A stretch of DNA of 64,000 bases from contig NZ_CP009574.1 of NCBI RefSeq assembly GCF_000764555.1, positions 248,001 to 312,000 of the forward strand. Reading direction: 5' to 3'. Of this stretch, positions 30,260 to 37,961 are shown piece by piece (the stretch's first letter is position 1; every line of letters starts with the position of its first letter). The stretch comes from Candidatus Francisella endociliophora. GTDB taxonomy: Bacteria > Pseudomonadota > Gammaproteobacteria > Francisellales > Francisellaceae. The notes below the pieces were generated by a model. It had not been told where the DNA came from and searched no databases. It worked only from the letters and a program-made list of their open reading frames with translations. The translations under genes were made by a program, and so were the position numbers.

Positions 30260-30589
30260 ATGGTTAATCCCAAAACCAAGTATATTGAGTTTGAAAATAA
30301 TAAAATGTTAGAAATTATTTTTTCTGACATAGAGACTTTAGTCAAAAAGATTAAGAAATCAAAAAAAATAAGCATAGCTCAAGCAGCAGAGATGAGTATA
30401 TTAAATACAGAAATTATGGAGCAGTTTATTAGCCTCATTAACCATCTGATGGATAACGACCATACTTATGATAAGAGCTCATCAATGTTAGAGAGCTGTT
30501 TAGATTTCCAAGACTTATGCTTATATATAAAAAATATCGATAAGTATGAAAAAGACTTCGATTTAACAAAAATACCTAACTTTCATTAA
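30260..30589 (+). CDS. small hypothetical protein
   Basis: A 109-aa hydrophilic, mostly helical protein with no signal peptide or membrane segment. It has a Lys-rich patch (KKIKKSKK, about residues 31-38) and an acidic C-terminal half. No family was recognised. It has its own leader of about 260 bases after the divergent rpsU and ends about 170 bases before a miniature repeat. The start ATG lacks an obvious ribosome-binding site, so confidence that it is expressed is moderate. Confidence 0.5.
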   Translation: MVNPKTKYIEFENNKMLEIIFSDIETLVKKIKKSKKISIAQAAEMSILNTEIMEQFISLINHLMDNDHTYDKSSSMLESCLDFQDLCLYIKNIDKYEKDFDLTKIPNFH

Positions 30590-30756
30590 AAAGCTTTCAA
30601 ATAAGACATTATTACTATAGTATTACCAACAGTTATTTATATTGTAACTTTATTTGATTACTACACGACTAAATATATCAGAAGTTTATTTCCAATATTC
30701 TATTCTCTATAAGTAAATCGTTAAGTTTGAACTAAGACCAATGTGATTTAACTTAT

Positions 30757-30873
30757 AACTGAAGTTATGCACTAAGCATATTTTGAGTGATATGAGTTGT
30801 GTTGAAGAACGAGGCAACGAGATGTAGGAGCTATTAATAGCTTCAAATCTATGTTTAGTGCATAACTTCAGTT
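30757..30873. mobile_element. 117-bp miniature inverted-repeat element
   Basis: The left end AACTGAAGTTATGCACTAAG and the right end are near-perfect inverted repeats of about 23 bp. The interior is partly palindromic (GAGGCAACGAGATG region). It is the intact, uninterrupted relative of the nested element at 6254-6530, in opposite orientation. It lies about 30 bases upstream of the cold-shock gene, so it may carry or disturb its promoter. It has no coding capacity; short frames through it encode the same peptide at both sites only because of the repeat. Confidence 0.75.
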
Positions 30874-30906
30874 TTGTAAAATAACAACCTAAAAGGAAAT
30901 ACAACA

Positions 30907-31110
30907 ATGAAACAAGGTACAGTTAAATTTTTTAATACGACTAAAGGATTTGGATTTATAGAACCACAAGATGGCGGCAAAGATGTTTTTGTTCACATCA
31001 GTGCAGTAGAAAACTCTGGTCTAAGCACTCTACGTGAAGGCGAGAAAGTAACTTTTGAAACTGAAGAAAACAGAGGCAAGCTAGCTGCTGCTAATATCAA
31101 ATCTATCTAA
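30907..31110 (+). CDS. cold-shock protein, CspA family
   Basis: A 67-aa single-domain nucleic-acid-binding protein. RNP1 is seen as KGFGFIEP and RNP2 as VFVHISAV, in the standard beta-barrel order. Such proteins bind single-stranded RNA and act as RNA chaperones. AAAGGAAA lies 9-16 bases before the ATG. It is the last ordinary gene before the effector array. Confidence 0.93.
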   Translation: MKQGTVKFFNTTKGFGFIEPQDGGKDVFVHISAVENSGLSTLREGEKVTFETEENRGKLAAANIKSI

Positions 31111-31133
31111 TTTGATTTTTAATATCTTTTTTT

Positions 31134-31153
31134 AAGTCTTAAATATAAGACTT
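31134..31153. terminator. hairpin after the cold-shock gene, possible weak terminator
   Basis: AAGTCTTA (31134-31141) and TAAGACTT (31146-31153) form an 8-bp perfect stem around a 4-base loop, 24 bases after the cspA-type stop. The T-run lies before the stem rather than after it, so classic intrinsic termination on the + strand would be weak. Confidence 0.4.
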
Positions 31154-31345
31154 ATATCTAATAGTTTTACCTAAAATCATCTTATTTTGTATAGATATTT
31201 ATAAGTAAAAATATAAATTTTAGAAGAAGCAAACCCAAAAATTCTTAATTAAATAGCATTAATCAAAGAAAATATTTGAATAATGTTCTCTTCAGGTATA
31301 AATTTAAACTAATGAACTAATTTTTTTGGTTACAGTTTTTATATT

Positions 31346-34300
31346 ATGCTGAATTTTTTAATAAATGAACAAACAATCCGCCTGTTTGATATCAAATTTT
31401 CACAGGCTTTGGATAAGGGCATTTCTGGTAGTGCTTATATAGATGGTCAAGCCAGTGCTGGCGATGAGCTGGAGTTTAAGCTTGAGGATATCTCTTTTAC
31501 AGCTATTGTTACAGCTGTTCGAGTTAGCCCTAATACTTCTGTAAATGCTACTAACCCTACTTATATTACTTTTGCTAGCCAAGAAAGCTTCTTAGCTGAT
31601 GATAAATCTCTACTTAAATACCCTGATGGTAATATCAATGATGTCTTAGAGAAAGTCCTTAAAGACCATGATATAACTGCAGACTTTCAAAGTGATAATG
31701 GTGTTGTTCTTGATAATATCTTACAGCATGGCAATTCTACTCTTGATAAGATCATTAGCCTATGTAATCAATATGGTATCGTCTTCTATAGAGATCTAAG
31801 AGATGACAACAAGCTTAAATTCTGTAATACATTCGGTGATAAAGATGTAATCAATGTAGATGTCCTTGATAAACAAAGAGCTACTATCGAAACTAAGCCT
31901 GTAGCATATATAACTGAAAACATTGTCGCTGATGATAATCACAATGTACTAGCACTAGGCTTTAATAGATATCAAGGTGATGGTGGCTATAAACAATTAG
32001 TCCCAGCTAAAAATGGTTTGATTCAATCGCCCTTTATTGGTACCACTTCTGATCTAACTAAGTTTTATGCTCAAAGTCTTTTTAATCATTTTGAAACTTA
32101 TAAAAATATCCTTGCTCTAGATGGTGCTGGAATCCTAACTGTTGGTGATAAGATTCATGTTGATAGTAAAAAACTACCTATTGATACTAAAGGTTGGTAT
32201 ATCGTTGAATCTAGCGTAAGTATTACAACTGATAGTGAGGGTTTTAACAAGCTTGCTACTTGTCAGTACTCGGCTATTGCTGTGGCTGATGATGTCCAAA
32301 ACTTAGCTAATAATGTACTAGATCAATATAAGCAATCTAAGTTTGTCAAAGAGGGTTTTGCTGTCAAAGGATATTCTGATGATAGCGAAGATGCTACAAC
32401 TTTAAATGATAATGGTAAATACCAACTGTCTATCCCAGAGTATTACAAACAGATTGATGAAGATGAAGTTATCAATGATGTTGCTAAACTGCACTTTGTC
32501 CATACTCCAGATCAAAAGCATAGCTTCCCATTAGTACAAAACTCCCCTACTCTAGTTATGGAGCTACAAGACCCAACTATACTAGGTACACGTAATACCG
32601 AAACTAGACCAGCACATAACAGAAAAGGTTATGAACAAGATTATAGATTAGCTGATAATAAACATAACTCGCTTAACTTTATCCATGCTGGAGCATTTAA
32701 GCATAATATCGCTAATCCTAAATCTACTAGCTCTGTTGTATTAGAATCGCAAAAGTATCGTGGTAGCAATAGATCTGCTGCATTACGCTTAGGTGATGAA
32801 AGTTATCGTGATATCCATAAAGGTAAAAAACCTGGTATGTCGCTACAGTCTGAAGGTAACTTCTATGAGCTACACCCTAACTACAAAGCTACTGTCTTTG
32901 GTAATAGAAACAATGTCGATGCCAAGTATCAAAGTATCTCACCTGTATATTCATTAGTTACTCAAAGGTTAAATTCTGATGATTATCCTTATCATTGGTT
33001 AGAGGGTATAAATGCTGATGAATATCATAAGCAAGTAGTTGCTGATAGTAGTAGTCTGACTACTCAAGTTAATAATAAAATAGCTACTGATGCTACTGCT
33101 ACTAACCTTATCTATGATTATACTAACAAGATTACTCAAGATATCTATCTAAATACAGATCATGATTATAGTACTGATGATGAACATAAACTTGAGTACA
33201 ATGAAGTTACTAAAGATATTTCTGTTGAGGGAGAAATAACCCAAGAATCTCAAGCTAAAGAGATAAAGCTAACATCTAATGAGACTACAAACACCCTACA
33301 CCACACGCAGAAAAACATTAATGTAGATGGTGATGTAAACTTTGAAGAAATTGAGCTAGAGCAAAATATCACCCAAGAGATGAATTTAATTGGTGGTGAG
33401 ATTGTTATTACAGCTAATAAGCTTGTTAATAATATCCCTGATGGTATCAAAATCACAACGCAAAAATCTATCTTTGATGCTGAGCAGATTATGTCACATG
33501 GGATGTATAATATAGTCAATGGTGATGGTAATGTTGATGAGGATGAGGAATCTAATGAAGTTATTAGAATTTATATAGTTGATAAATACTGTACAGATGA
33601 AAAAGTTGATAACGAAGATGACAAAATCCTTAATGATAAAGCTAAGATTGTTAAATATGTTAAAGAAGATTCTGCTTTAACTGACTTGTTAGAAATAGAC
33701 TATATCAAAGATGCTAAGTACTTTGAGAAAGGTAGTGATGAAGGTAAGTATATCCCTGCGGAGTTTAAGCGTGATGATAAATACTTCGAGATGAAGCTAC
33801 CAAAGGATGTAGAGATTGAAGCTATTTGTCTAGAGTTAAATACTTTAAATATTTCAAATAACAAATTCCAAAGTTTGATTGTTGGCTTAAATGGTGAAAA
33901 AGTTGAAGATGTTGTAGATGACTTCAAACACTACCAAAACACAATATCACTTAAACCAGAAAACTGGCAGAAGATCAAAGATAAGCAAGATAACAAAGAA
34001 ACTATCAATACTGTTGAAACTACTATCAATCATTTAGTTATCAATGTCTTTGAACCTCCGATGATGATTAATCTTAGAGAGGATTATTATTTTGCGTATT
34101 ATAAACATCATATTCAAAGGTTAGTTAGAAAGAACTTCAAAACTGATGCTGATTATATAGGCTTTATAGGTAGTAAAACTCTTGACCAGCTAGATACTGG
34201 TGAATTAGATAACATCAAACAGGTTGATAAATTAAAGATACAAAGCTATCAGCAAGAATATTCTAAGCTGATTCAAAGATACAAAGCTCTACTTCCTTTC

Positions 34301-36544
34301 TTTGATGATCCTAAAGAATTTAAGCCACAAATATTCTATACTGCTTTAAATGATGGCTGGAATAAATTTACTTGGGATAATTATCTTATCGCTCTTGCAA
34401 AAAGCCAAAACAACTTGCTTAAAAGACAAGAGCCAGGTACTGATATTAAACCTAACCTGACTTTCTTTATCCATGGTTATAATGTCCCTGTTGAGCAAAA
34501 GGGAGATAAAGCAGGTAGCTTTGTTGGTTACCCTCAAGCTTTAGAGTATGCTGATAGTCAATATGATGTCACTTCAAATAAAGTTATTCATGACTATGAT
34601 TGGTATGATCCAAGATATTGGTACAAGGATAAGATCCTTAAAATGAAAGATCAAAAAGCTAGTATCTTGCCTACTGATGAAGATAGTATTCAATACAATG
34701 AAGAAAGAAACCCTACTGATGGAGCTAGTGGCTGGAATCTAATTATGGAGGCTAGTTTAAACAAGGCTGCTGATTGGGATGAGAAAGATCTTAATAAATA
34801 TAACCGTATTGTTCAGGTAGCTTGGCAAGGTAACCCTGCTAGTGATGCTGATTATATTGCGGCTGTGCCTATGAGTGAATTTGCTGGTGAGCAGTTGGCT
34901 CAGCTAGTAGATAAACTTCAAGGTGAAGGTATCGAAGTTAATATTATGGCGCACTCTTTAGGTAATGCTGTAATTATGAATACTTTAAAAAATGTTGGAC
35001 AACCTATCAATAGAGCTATTTGTTGGGAACCTGCTATTGCTAATAACTGCTTTGATAATGATGATAGTAATACTAAACGCGTACAGAAGTTTGGTAATAA
35101 ATACATTGAAATAAAACATGTAGAAAAAAATGGAAAAGATAGCCTAAACGCTGAATTAGTTAGCTATAACCAAAACTACAATATCAGCTACAACTATGCA
35201 GCAGCTAAAGATAAAGCTGAGAAGTTCACAATAGCATATAGTAACTGTGATAATATTCTCGGTCCTGTTCCGTATGTGCCGAATCTATTTGATAAGAATG
35301 AAGATATCTCTAAACTAACTAATGCAGATATTGCAAATAGATTAGCTCCGTATGTTATTAACAGTATGTATGTTGGTATACTTGGTACTATCAATGATAA
35401 GTTAGGTACTGATATTCGAGCTTTGGGTAATAGTGGTGATATCGTACGTCAGATCAGTAGCTTAAAGACTAATGATAAGAGTGCTGGAGCTACATTTGGT
35501 ATTATAAGTACTATGGTATATGCACTAGAGAGCTTAGCTGATAATGCTCTGGGACAAGATTATAAGGTACTTAATTCTATATACTCATTAGCAAATAGAT
35601 TTGTTTATCCATTTAACTATTTCTTAGAGGGAAATATTGAGAAGCGCTTTGAGGATTTCTATAAGCAATGGGCTGAGCAATACGCAGGTAAGAAGTTCTA
35701 CTTTAATGGCGAGCATGATATATCTGCTGATTGGGAAAAGCAAAGAGACAACTTAATAGAAGCAATGGAGAAAGATAGTAATACAGGTAACCCTATTTAT
35801 TCTGTATTTGAAAGATTGATTGATTATGTCTACTCTTTTGCTGGTGGCTATACTTATAAAGATATGCCAAAGAATATTCTTGATAATACTTTAGAGACTG
35901 TAAACGGTATCTATAATGTTGGTAGTAATCTGACAAAATCAGTGGCTGATACTGTGACACTTGACTTTGAAAATGCACAAAAAGAGCTAACTGAGTCGTT
36001 TTGGAATAGTTTGGGTGTTGGCTTTAGTGCTAGTAGTATTGTTTCTGGTCCTGTTATTAAAGAAGTATCTTCAAGTATTAAGAGCTTCTTTGCTGGTAAT
36101 AAGACTGTGATTGATGAGCTACATAAGCATAAAAAACTAGTGGCAACTACTATGCTAACTGTATTACTTACCAAAGAAGCTAAACCTGCTGATGCGTTGG
36201 GGTATGATGGGGTAGATAGAAAATCTGATACTTTAAATGCTCTTATTGGTAAGACTGTATTCCAGACTGACCAATCAGTTGAAACATCTCTATTAGATGA
36301 AAAAGTTAAATATAAATACCCTTGTTTATATGAAGACAAAAGTGGTGATAAACACTTAGTCACTTACTCGCAACTATTAAAGCTTGATAGTTTTGAGCAA
36401 TCCTCAGCGAGATCATTAATATGCGTAGATCATTCCGCTATGAAAATACCATCAAAAGAGATGATGGACTATGTTTATAAAGGCTATCTACTAAGTGGTG
36501 GAGAAGGAAGCTTGAAATACTTCGGTAATTATAAAATAGGTTAA
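31346..36544 (+). CDS. effector 1: VgrG-like spike fused to an alpha/beta-hydrolase toxin
   Basis: A 1732-aa candidate evolved VgrG of a type VI secretion system. Residues 1-340 resemble the gp27-like tail-hub domain (NDVLEKVLKDH, HGNSTLDKIISLCNQYGIVFYRD). Residues 370-730 are beta-rich and fit a spike shaft. A conserved linker lies at about 862-914. The hydrolase follows with an oxyanion strand LTFFIHGYN near 1038 and nucleophile elbow MAHSLGNAV with Ser1204. Candidate catalytic residues are Asp1302 in YSNCDNILG and His1696 in CVDHSAM near the C-terminus. By analogy to Tle lipases it would hydrolyse lipids in the target periplasm. The ATG has a weak ribosome-binding site. An exported beta-propeller gene follows after 4 bases. 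The lipid substrate is not known. Confidence 0.72.
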   Translation: MLNFLINEQTIRLFDIKFSQALDKGISGSAYIDGQASAGDELEFKLEDISFTAIVTAVRVSPNTSVNATNPTYITFASQESFLADDKSLLKYPDGNINDVLEKVLKDHDITADFQSDNGVVLDNILQHGNSTLDKIISLCNQYGIVFYRDLRDDNKLKFCNTFGDKDVINVDVLDKQRATIETKPVAYITENIVADDNHNVLALGFNRYQGDGGYKQLVPAKNGLIQSPFIGTTSDLTKFYAQSLFNHFETYKNILALDGAGILTVGDKIHVDSKKLPIDTKGWYIVESSVSITTDSEGFNKLATCQYSAIAVADDVQNLANNVLDQYKQSKFVKEGFAVKGYSDDSEDATTLNDNGKYQLSIPEYYKQIDEDEVINDVAKLHFVHTPDQKHSFPLVQNSPTLVMELQDPTILGTRNTETRPAHNRKGYEQDYRLADNKHNSLNFIHAGAFKHNIANPKSTSSVVLESQKYRGSNRSAALRLGDESYRDIHKGKKPGMSLQSEGNFYELHPNYKATVFGNRNNVDAKYQSISPVYSLVTQRLNSDDYPYHWLEGINADEYHKQVVADSSSLTTQVNNKIATDATATNLIYDYTNKITQDIYLNTDHDYSTDDEHKLEYNEVTKDISVEGEITQESQAKEIKLTSNETTNTLHHTQKNINVDGDVNFEEIELEQNITQEMNLIGGEIVITANKLVNNIPDGIKITTQKSIFDAEQIMSHGMYNIVNGDGNVDEDEESNEVIRIYIVDKYCTDEKVDNEDDKILNDKAKIVKYVKEDSALTDLLEIDYIKDAKYFEKGSDEGKYIPAEFKRDDKYFEMKLPKDVEIEAICLELNTLNISNNKFQSLIVGLNGEKVEDVVDDFKHYQNTISLKPENWQKIKDKQDNKETINTVETTINHLVINVFEPPMMINLREDYYFAYYKHHIQRLVRKNFKTDADYIGFIGSKTLDQLDTGELDNIKQVDKLKIQSYQQEYSKLIQRYKALLPFFDDPKEFKPQIFYTALNDGWNKFTWDNYLIALAKSQNNLLKRQEPGTDIKPNLTFFIHGYNVPVEQKGDKAGSFVGYPQALEYADSQYDVTSNKVIHDYDWYDPRYWYKDKILKMKDQKASILPTDEDSIQYNEERNPTDGASGWNLIMEASLNKAADWDEKDLNKYNRIVQVAWQGNPASDADYIAAVPMSEFAGEQLAQLVDKLQGEGIEVNIMAHSLGNAVIMNTLKNVGQPINRAICWEPAIANNCFDNDDSNTKRVQKFGNKYIEIKHVEKNGKDSLNAELVSYNQNYNISYNYAAAKDKAEKFTIAYSNCDNILGPVPYVPNLFDKNEDISKLTNADIANRLAPYVINSMYVGILGTINDKLGTDIRALGNSGDIVRQISSLKTNDKSAGATFGIISTMVYALESLADNALGQDYKVLNSIYSLANRFVYPFNYFLEGNIEKRFEDFYKQWAEQYAGKKFYFNGEHDISADWEKQRDNLIEAMEKDSNTGNPIYSVFERLIDYVYSFAGGYTYKDMPKNILDNTLETVNGIYNVGSNLTKSVADTVTLDFENAQKELTESFWNSLGVGFSASSIVSGPVIKEVSSSIKSFFAGNKTVIDELHKHKKLVATTMLTVLLTKEAKPADALGYDGVDRKSDTLNALIGKTVFQTDQSVETSLLDEKVKYKYPCLYEDKSGDKHLVTYSQLLKLDSFEQSSARSLICVDHSAMKIPSKEMMDYVYKGYLLSGGEGSLKYFGNYKIG
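31370..34096 (+). repeat. long direct repeat: spike half shared by effectors 1 and 2
   Basis: The spike-encoding 2.7 kb is nearly identical in DNA to 42929-45655, with differences mostly at silent sites. The match ends abruptly within the codons following REDYYF, where the two toxin domains begin to differ. The pair can recombine, and the sharp edge marks a past exchange junction. Confidence 0.9.
33929..34096 (+). repeat. toxin-proximal homology arm, copy 1
   Basis: The block coding from KHYQNTISL to REDYYF. Close copies occur at 45488-45655, 53097-53270 and 57787-57960, and a decayed copy at 40965-41110. It is the only part of the spike half kept in the orphan modules. Confidence 0.85.
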
Positions 36545-36548
36545 GATT

Positions 36549-37748
36549 ATGAATTTAAAAAAAATTATTTGTACCGTTTCATCTTTAACTTTTATGTCAT
36601 CTGCTTTTGCAATATCGTCTCTAAGCGTTTCTATATCTACAGATGGGAAATATACTGTTGCTGATGATAGAGATGATAATGTTTATTTATATAACCTAAA
36701 CAACAAAAATATATCTAAAGTCAATAATGAGAAAGTAAATCATTTTAGCCCTAACTTTATTGATGGAACAGATAACTTTATTTATCAAGATATTAATAAT
36801 AAAGTTTATGTAGTAAATGCTGATACTAAAAAAGTTATTAAAAGCTTTGCGGTACCGCAAATTAAACCTAAAGGCTTTGAACATCAACAAAATATATATT
36901 TTCAAGCTCTAAATAAAGATATGAATATATATGTTTATGTAACTCAATTAGGTATAAATATAGCTAAAGTAGCTGATGGTAAGCTTGAAGATATTTACTC
37001 ATATAATAAAAAATTTATGGGTACTAGATTTGTACCAAAGATTTATGATAATAAAGTCATAGCCACAACTGATTTAGGAGATCTTTTAATATTTGATTTA
37101 GATAAAGTATTTAAAGATGATAAATATGAGCCAATAAAAATACGTAGAAACTATGGATCTACCATGAATACTATCTCGCCTGATGGGAAGTATATATACA
37201 CGGCAGATAATAGTCGCACTGGAGGTGCTTATAATTTACAAAAAAATAAATCAAAAAGCGATGATTCTGGAATATATTATACCGCTCATATCCCTAATGT
37301 AACTTATTTGGAAGGAGATCCTAATCAATCTGATATCATGGGAGACCTTGCGAATTTTAAATTTATTGATAACGATAAAATAATCGCTACTTTTAAAGGT
37401 AAAAATCAACCATATTTATGGGCTTTTTTCTATACACCTAGTGAATTTGACTGGAGCGGCAAAGGTAAGTATAAAAGACCTATGTTTTATTCAGATAAAT
37501 ATGCCCCACTAACCAAAGACCCTCTTAAATTTGTTACAGGTGACTATAGAAATAATACAGATCCATACCCTGTAAACTATGGTTACAACACAGTTTTTGA
37601 TACTTCTATAAAAAGTCATACATTAGTAATAGGTAGAGCAAATGATAGAGGTATTATGGTTTATAACTATAACCCTAGTGATGAAAGCTTAAAACTTGAT
37701 TGGGTAGCAGAGCCTCCTAAACAAGAGAGTAAGGGATGGTTTTGGTAG
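36549..37748 (+). CDS. exported beta-propeller protein, likely immunity to effector 1
   Basis: 399 aa with a clear signal peptide (MNLKKIICTVSSL..., likely cleaved after MSSAFA). The mature protein has repeated WD40-like blades of the pattern ISxDGKYxxxxDxxxNVYLYNL, DKVFKDDKY and ISPDGKYIYTAD, which suggests a six- or seven-bladed propeller in the periplasm. It follows the effector by 4 bases. A periplasmic partner is what a lipase acting from the periplasm would require. The last 35 residues (GIMVYNYNPSDESL to SKGWFW) are almost the same in all four family members here, while the blades vary. No established immunity family was recognised; the role is inferred. Confidence 0.65.
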   Translation: MNLKKIICTVSSLTFMSSAFAISSLSVSISTDGKYTVADDRDDNVYLYNLNNKNISKVNNEKVNHFSPNFIDGTDNFIYQDINNKVYVVNADTKKVIKSFAVPQIKPKGFEHQQNIYFQALNKDMNIYVYVTQLGINIAKVADGKLEDIYSYNKKFMGTRFVPKIYDNKVIATTDLGDLLIFDLDKVFKDDKYEPIKIRRNYGSTMNTISPDGKYIYTADNSRTGGAYNLQKNKSKSDDSGIYYTAHIPNVTYLEGDPNQSDIMGDLANFKFIDNDKIIATFKGKNQPYLWAFFYTPSEFDWSGKGKYKRPMFYSDKYAPLTKDPLKFVTGDYRNNTDPYPVNYGYNTVFDTSIKSHTLVIGRANDRGIMVYNYNPSDESLKLDWVAEPPKQESKGWFW

Positions 37749-37945
37749 GATGTAATTCCCCTCTTGAGAGGGGTGCGATTTGTCGCGGGGTGTGTTTGAA
37801 ATAGTAAAAATCAATGTTTCTAGTAAGCCTTTAGAAGACCACACCTCCCCTTGCAAAGCAAGGTACTCCTCTCAAGAGGAGAATCTACCAATACAAAGTT
37901 GATGGATAAAAAAATCATTCTACGGGTTGACCATAGAATCTAACA
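37744..37945. repeat. palindromic repeat block, copy 1
   Basis: This 200-bp block holds GC-richer hairpins, including CCCCTCTTGAGAGGGG (37758-37773), a CCTTGCAAAGCAAGG palindrome and CTCCTCTCAAGAGGAG. It recurs almost whole at 41129-41335, and its right part again at 51985-52055. The two full copies bracket the REase-NACHT gene as direct repeats. It fills the gap after the immunity gene and has no gene. Confidence 0.85.
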
Positions 37946-37961
37946 TATAAAAGATTAAAAT

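Noticed and set aside
33250..36363. Several minus-strand open frames inside the effector genes
   Set aside because: They mirror the codon pattern of the + strand gene, recur wherever the effector is repeated and lack start signals.
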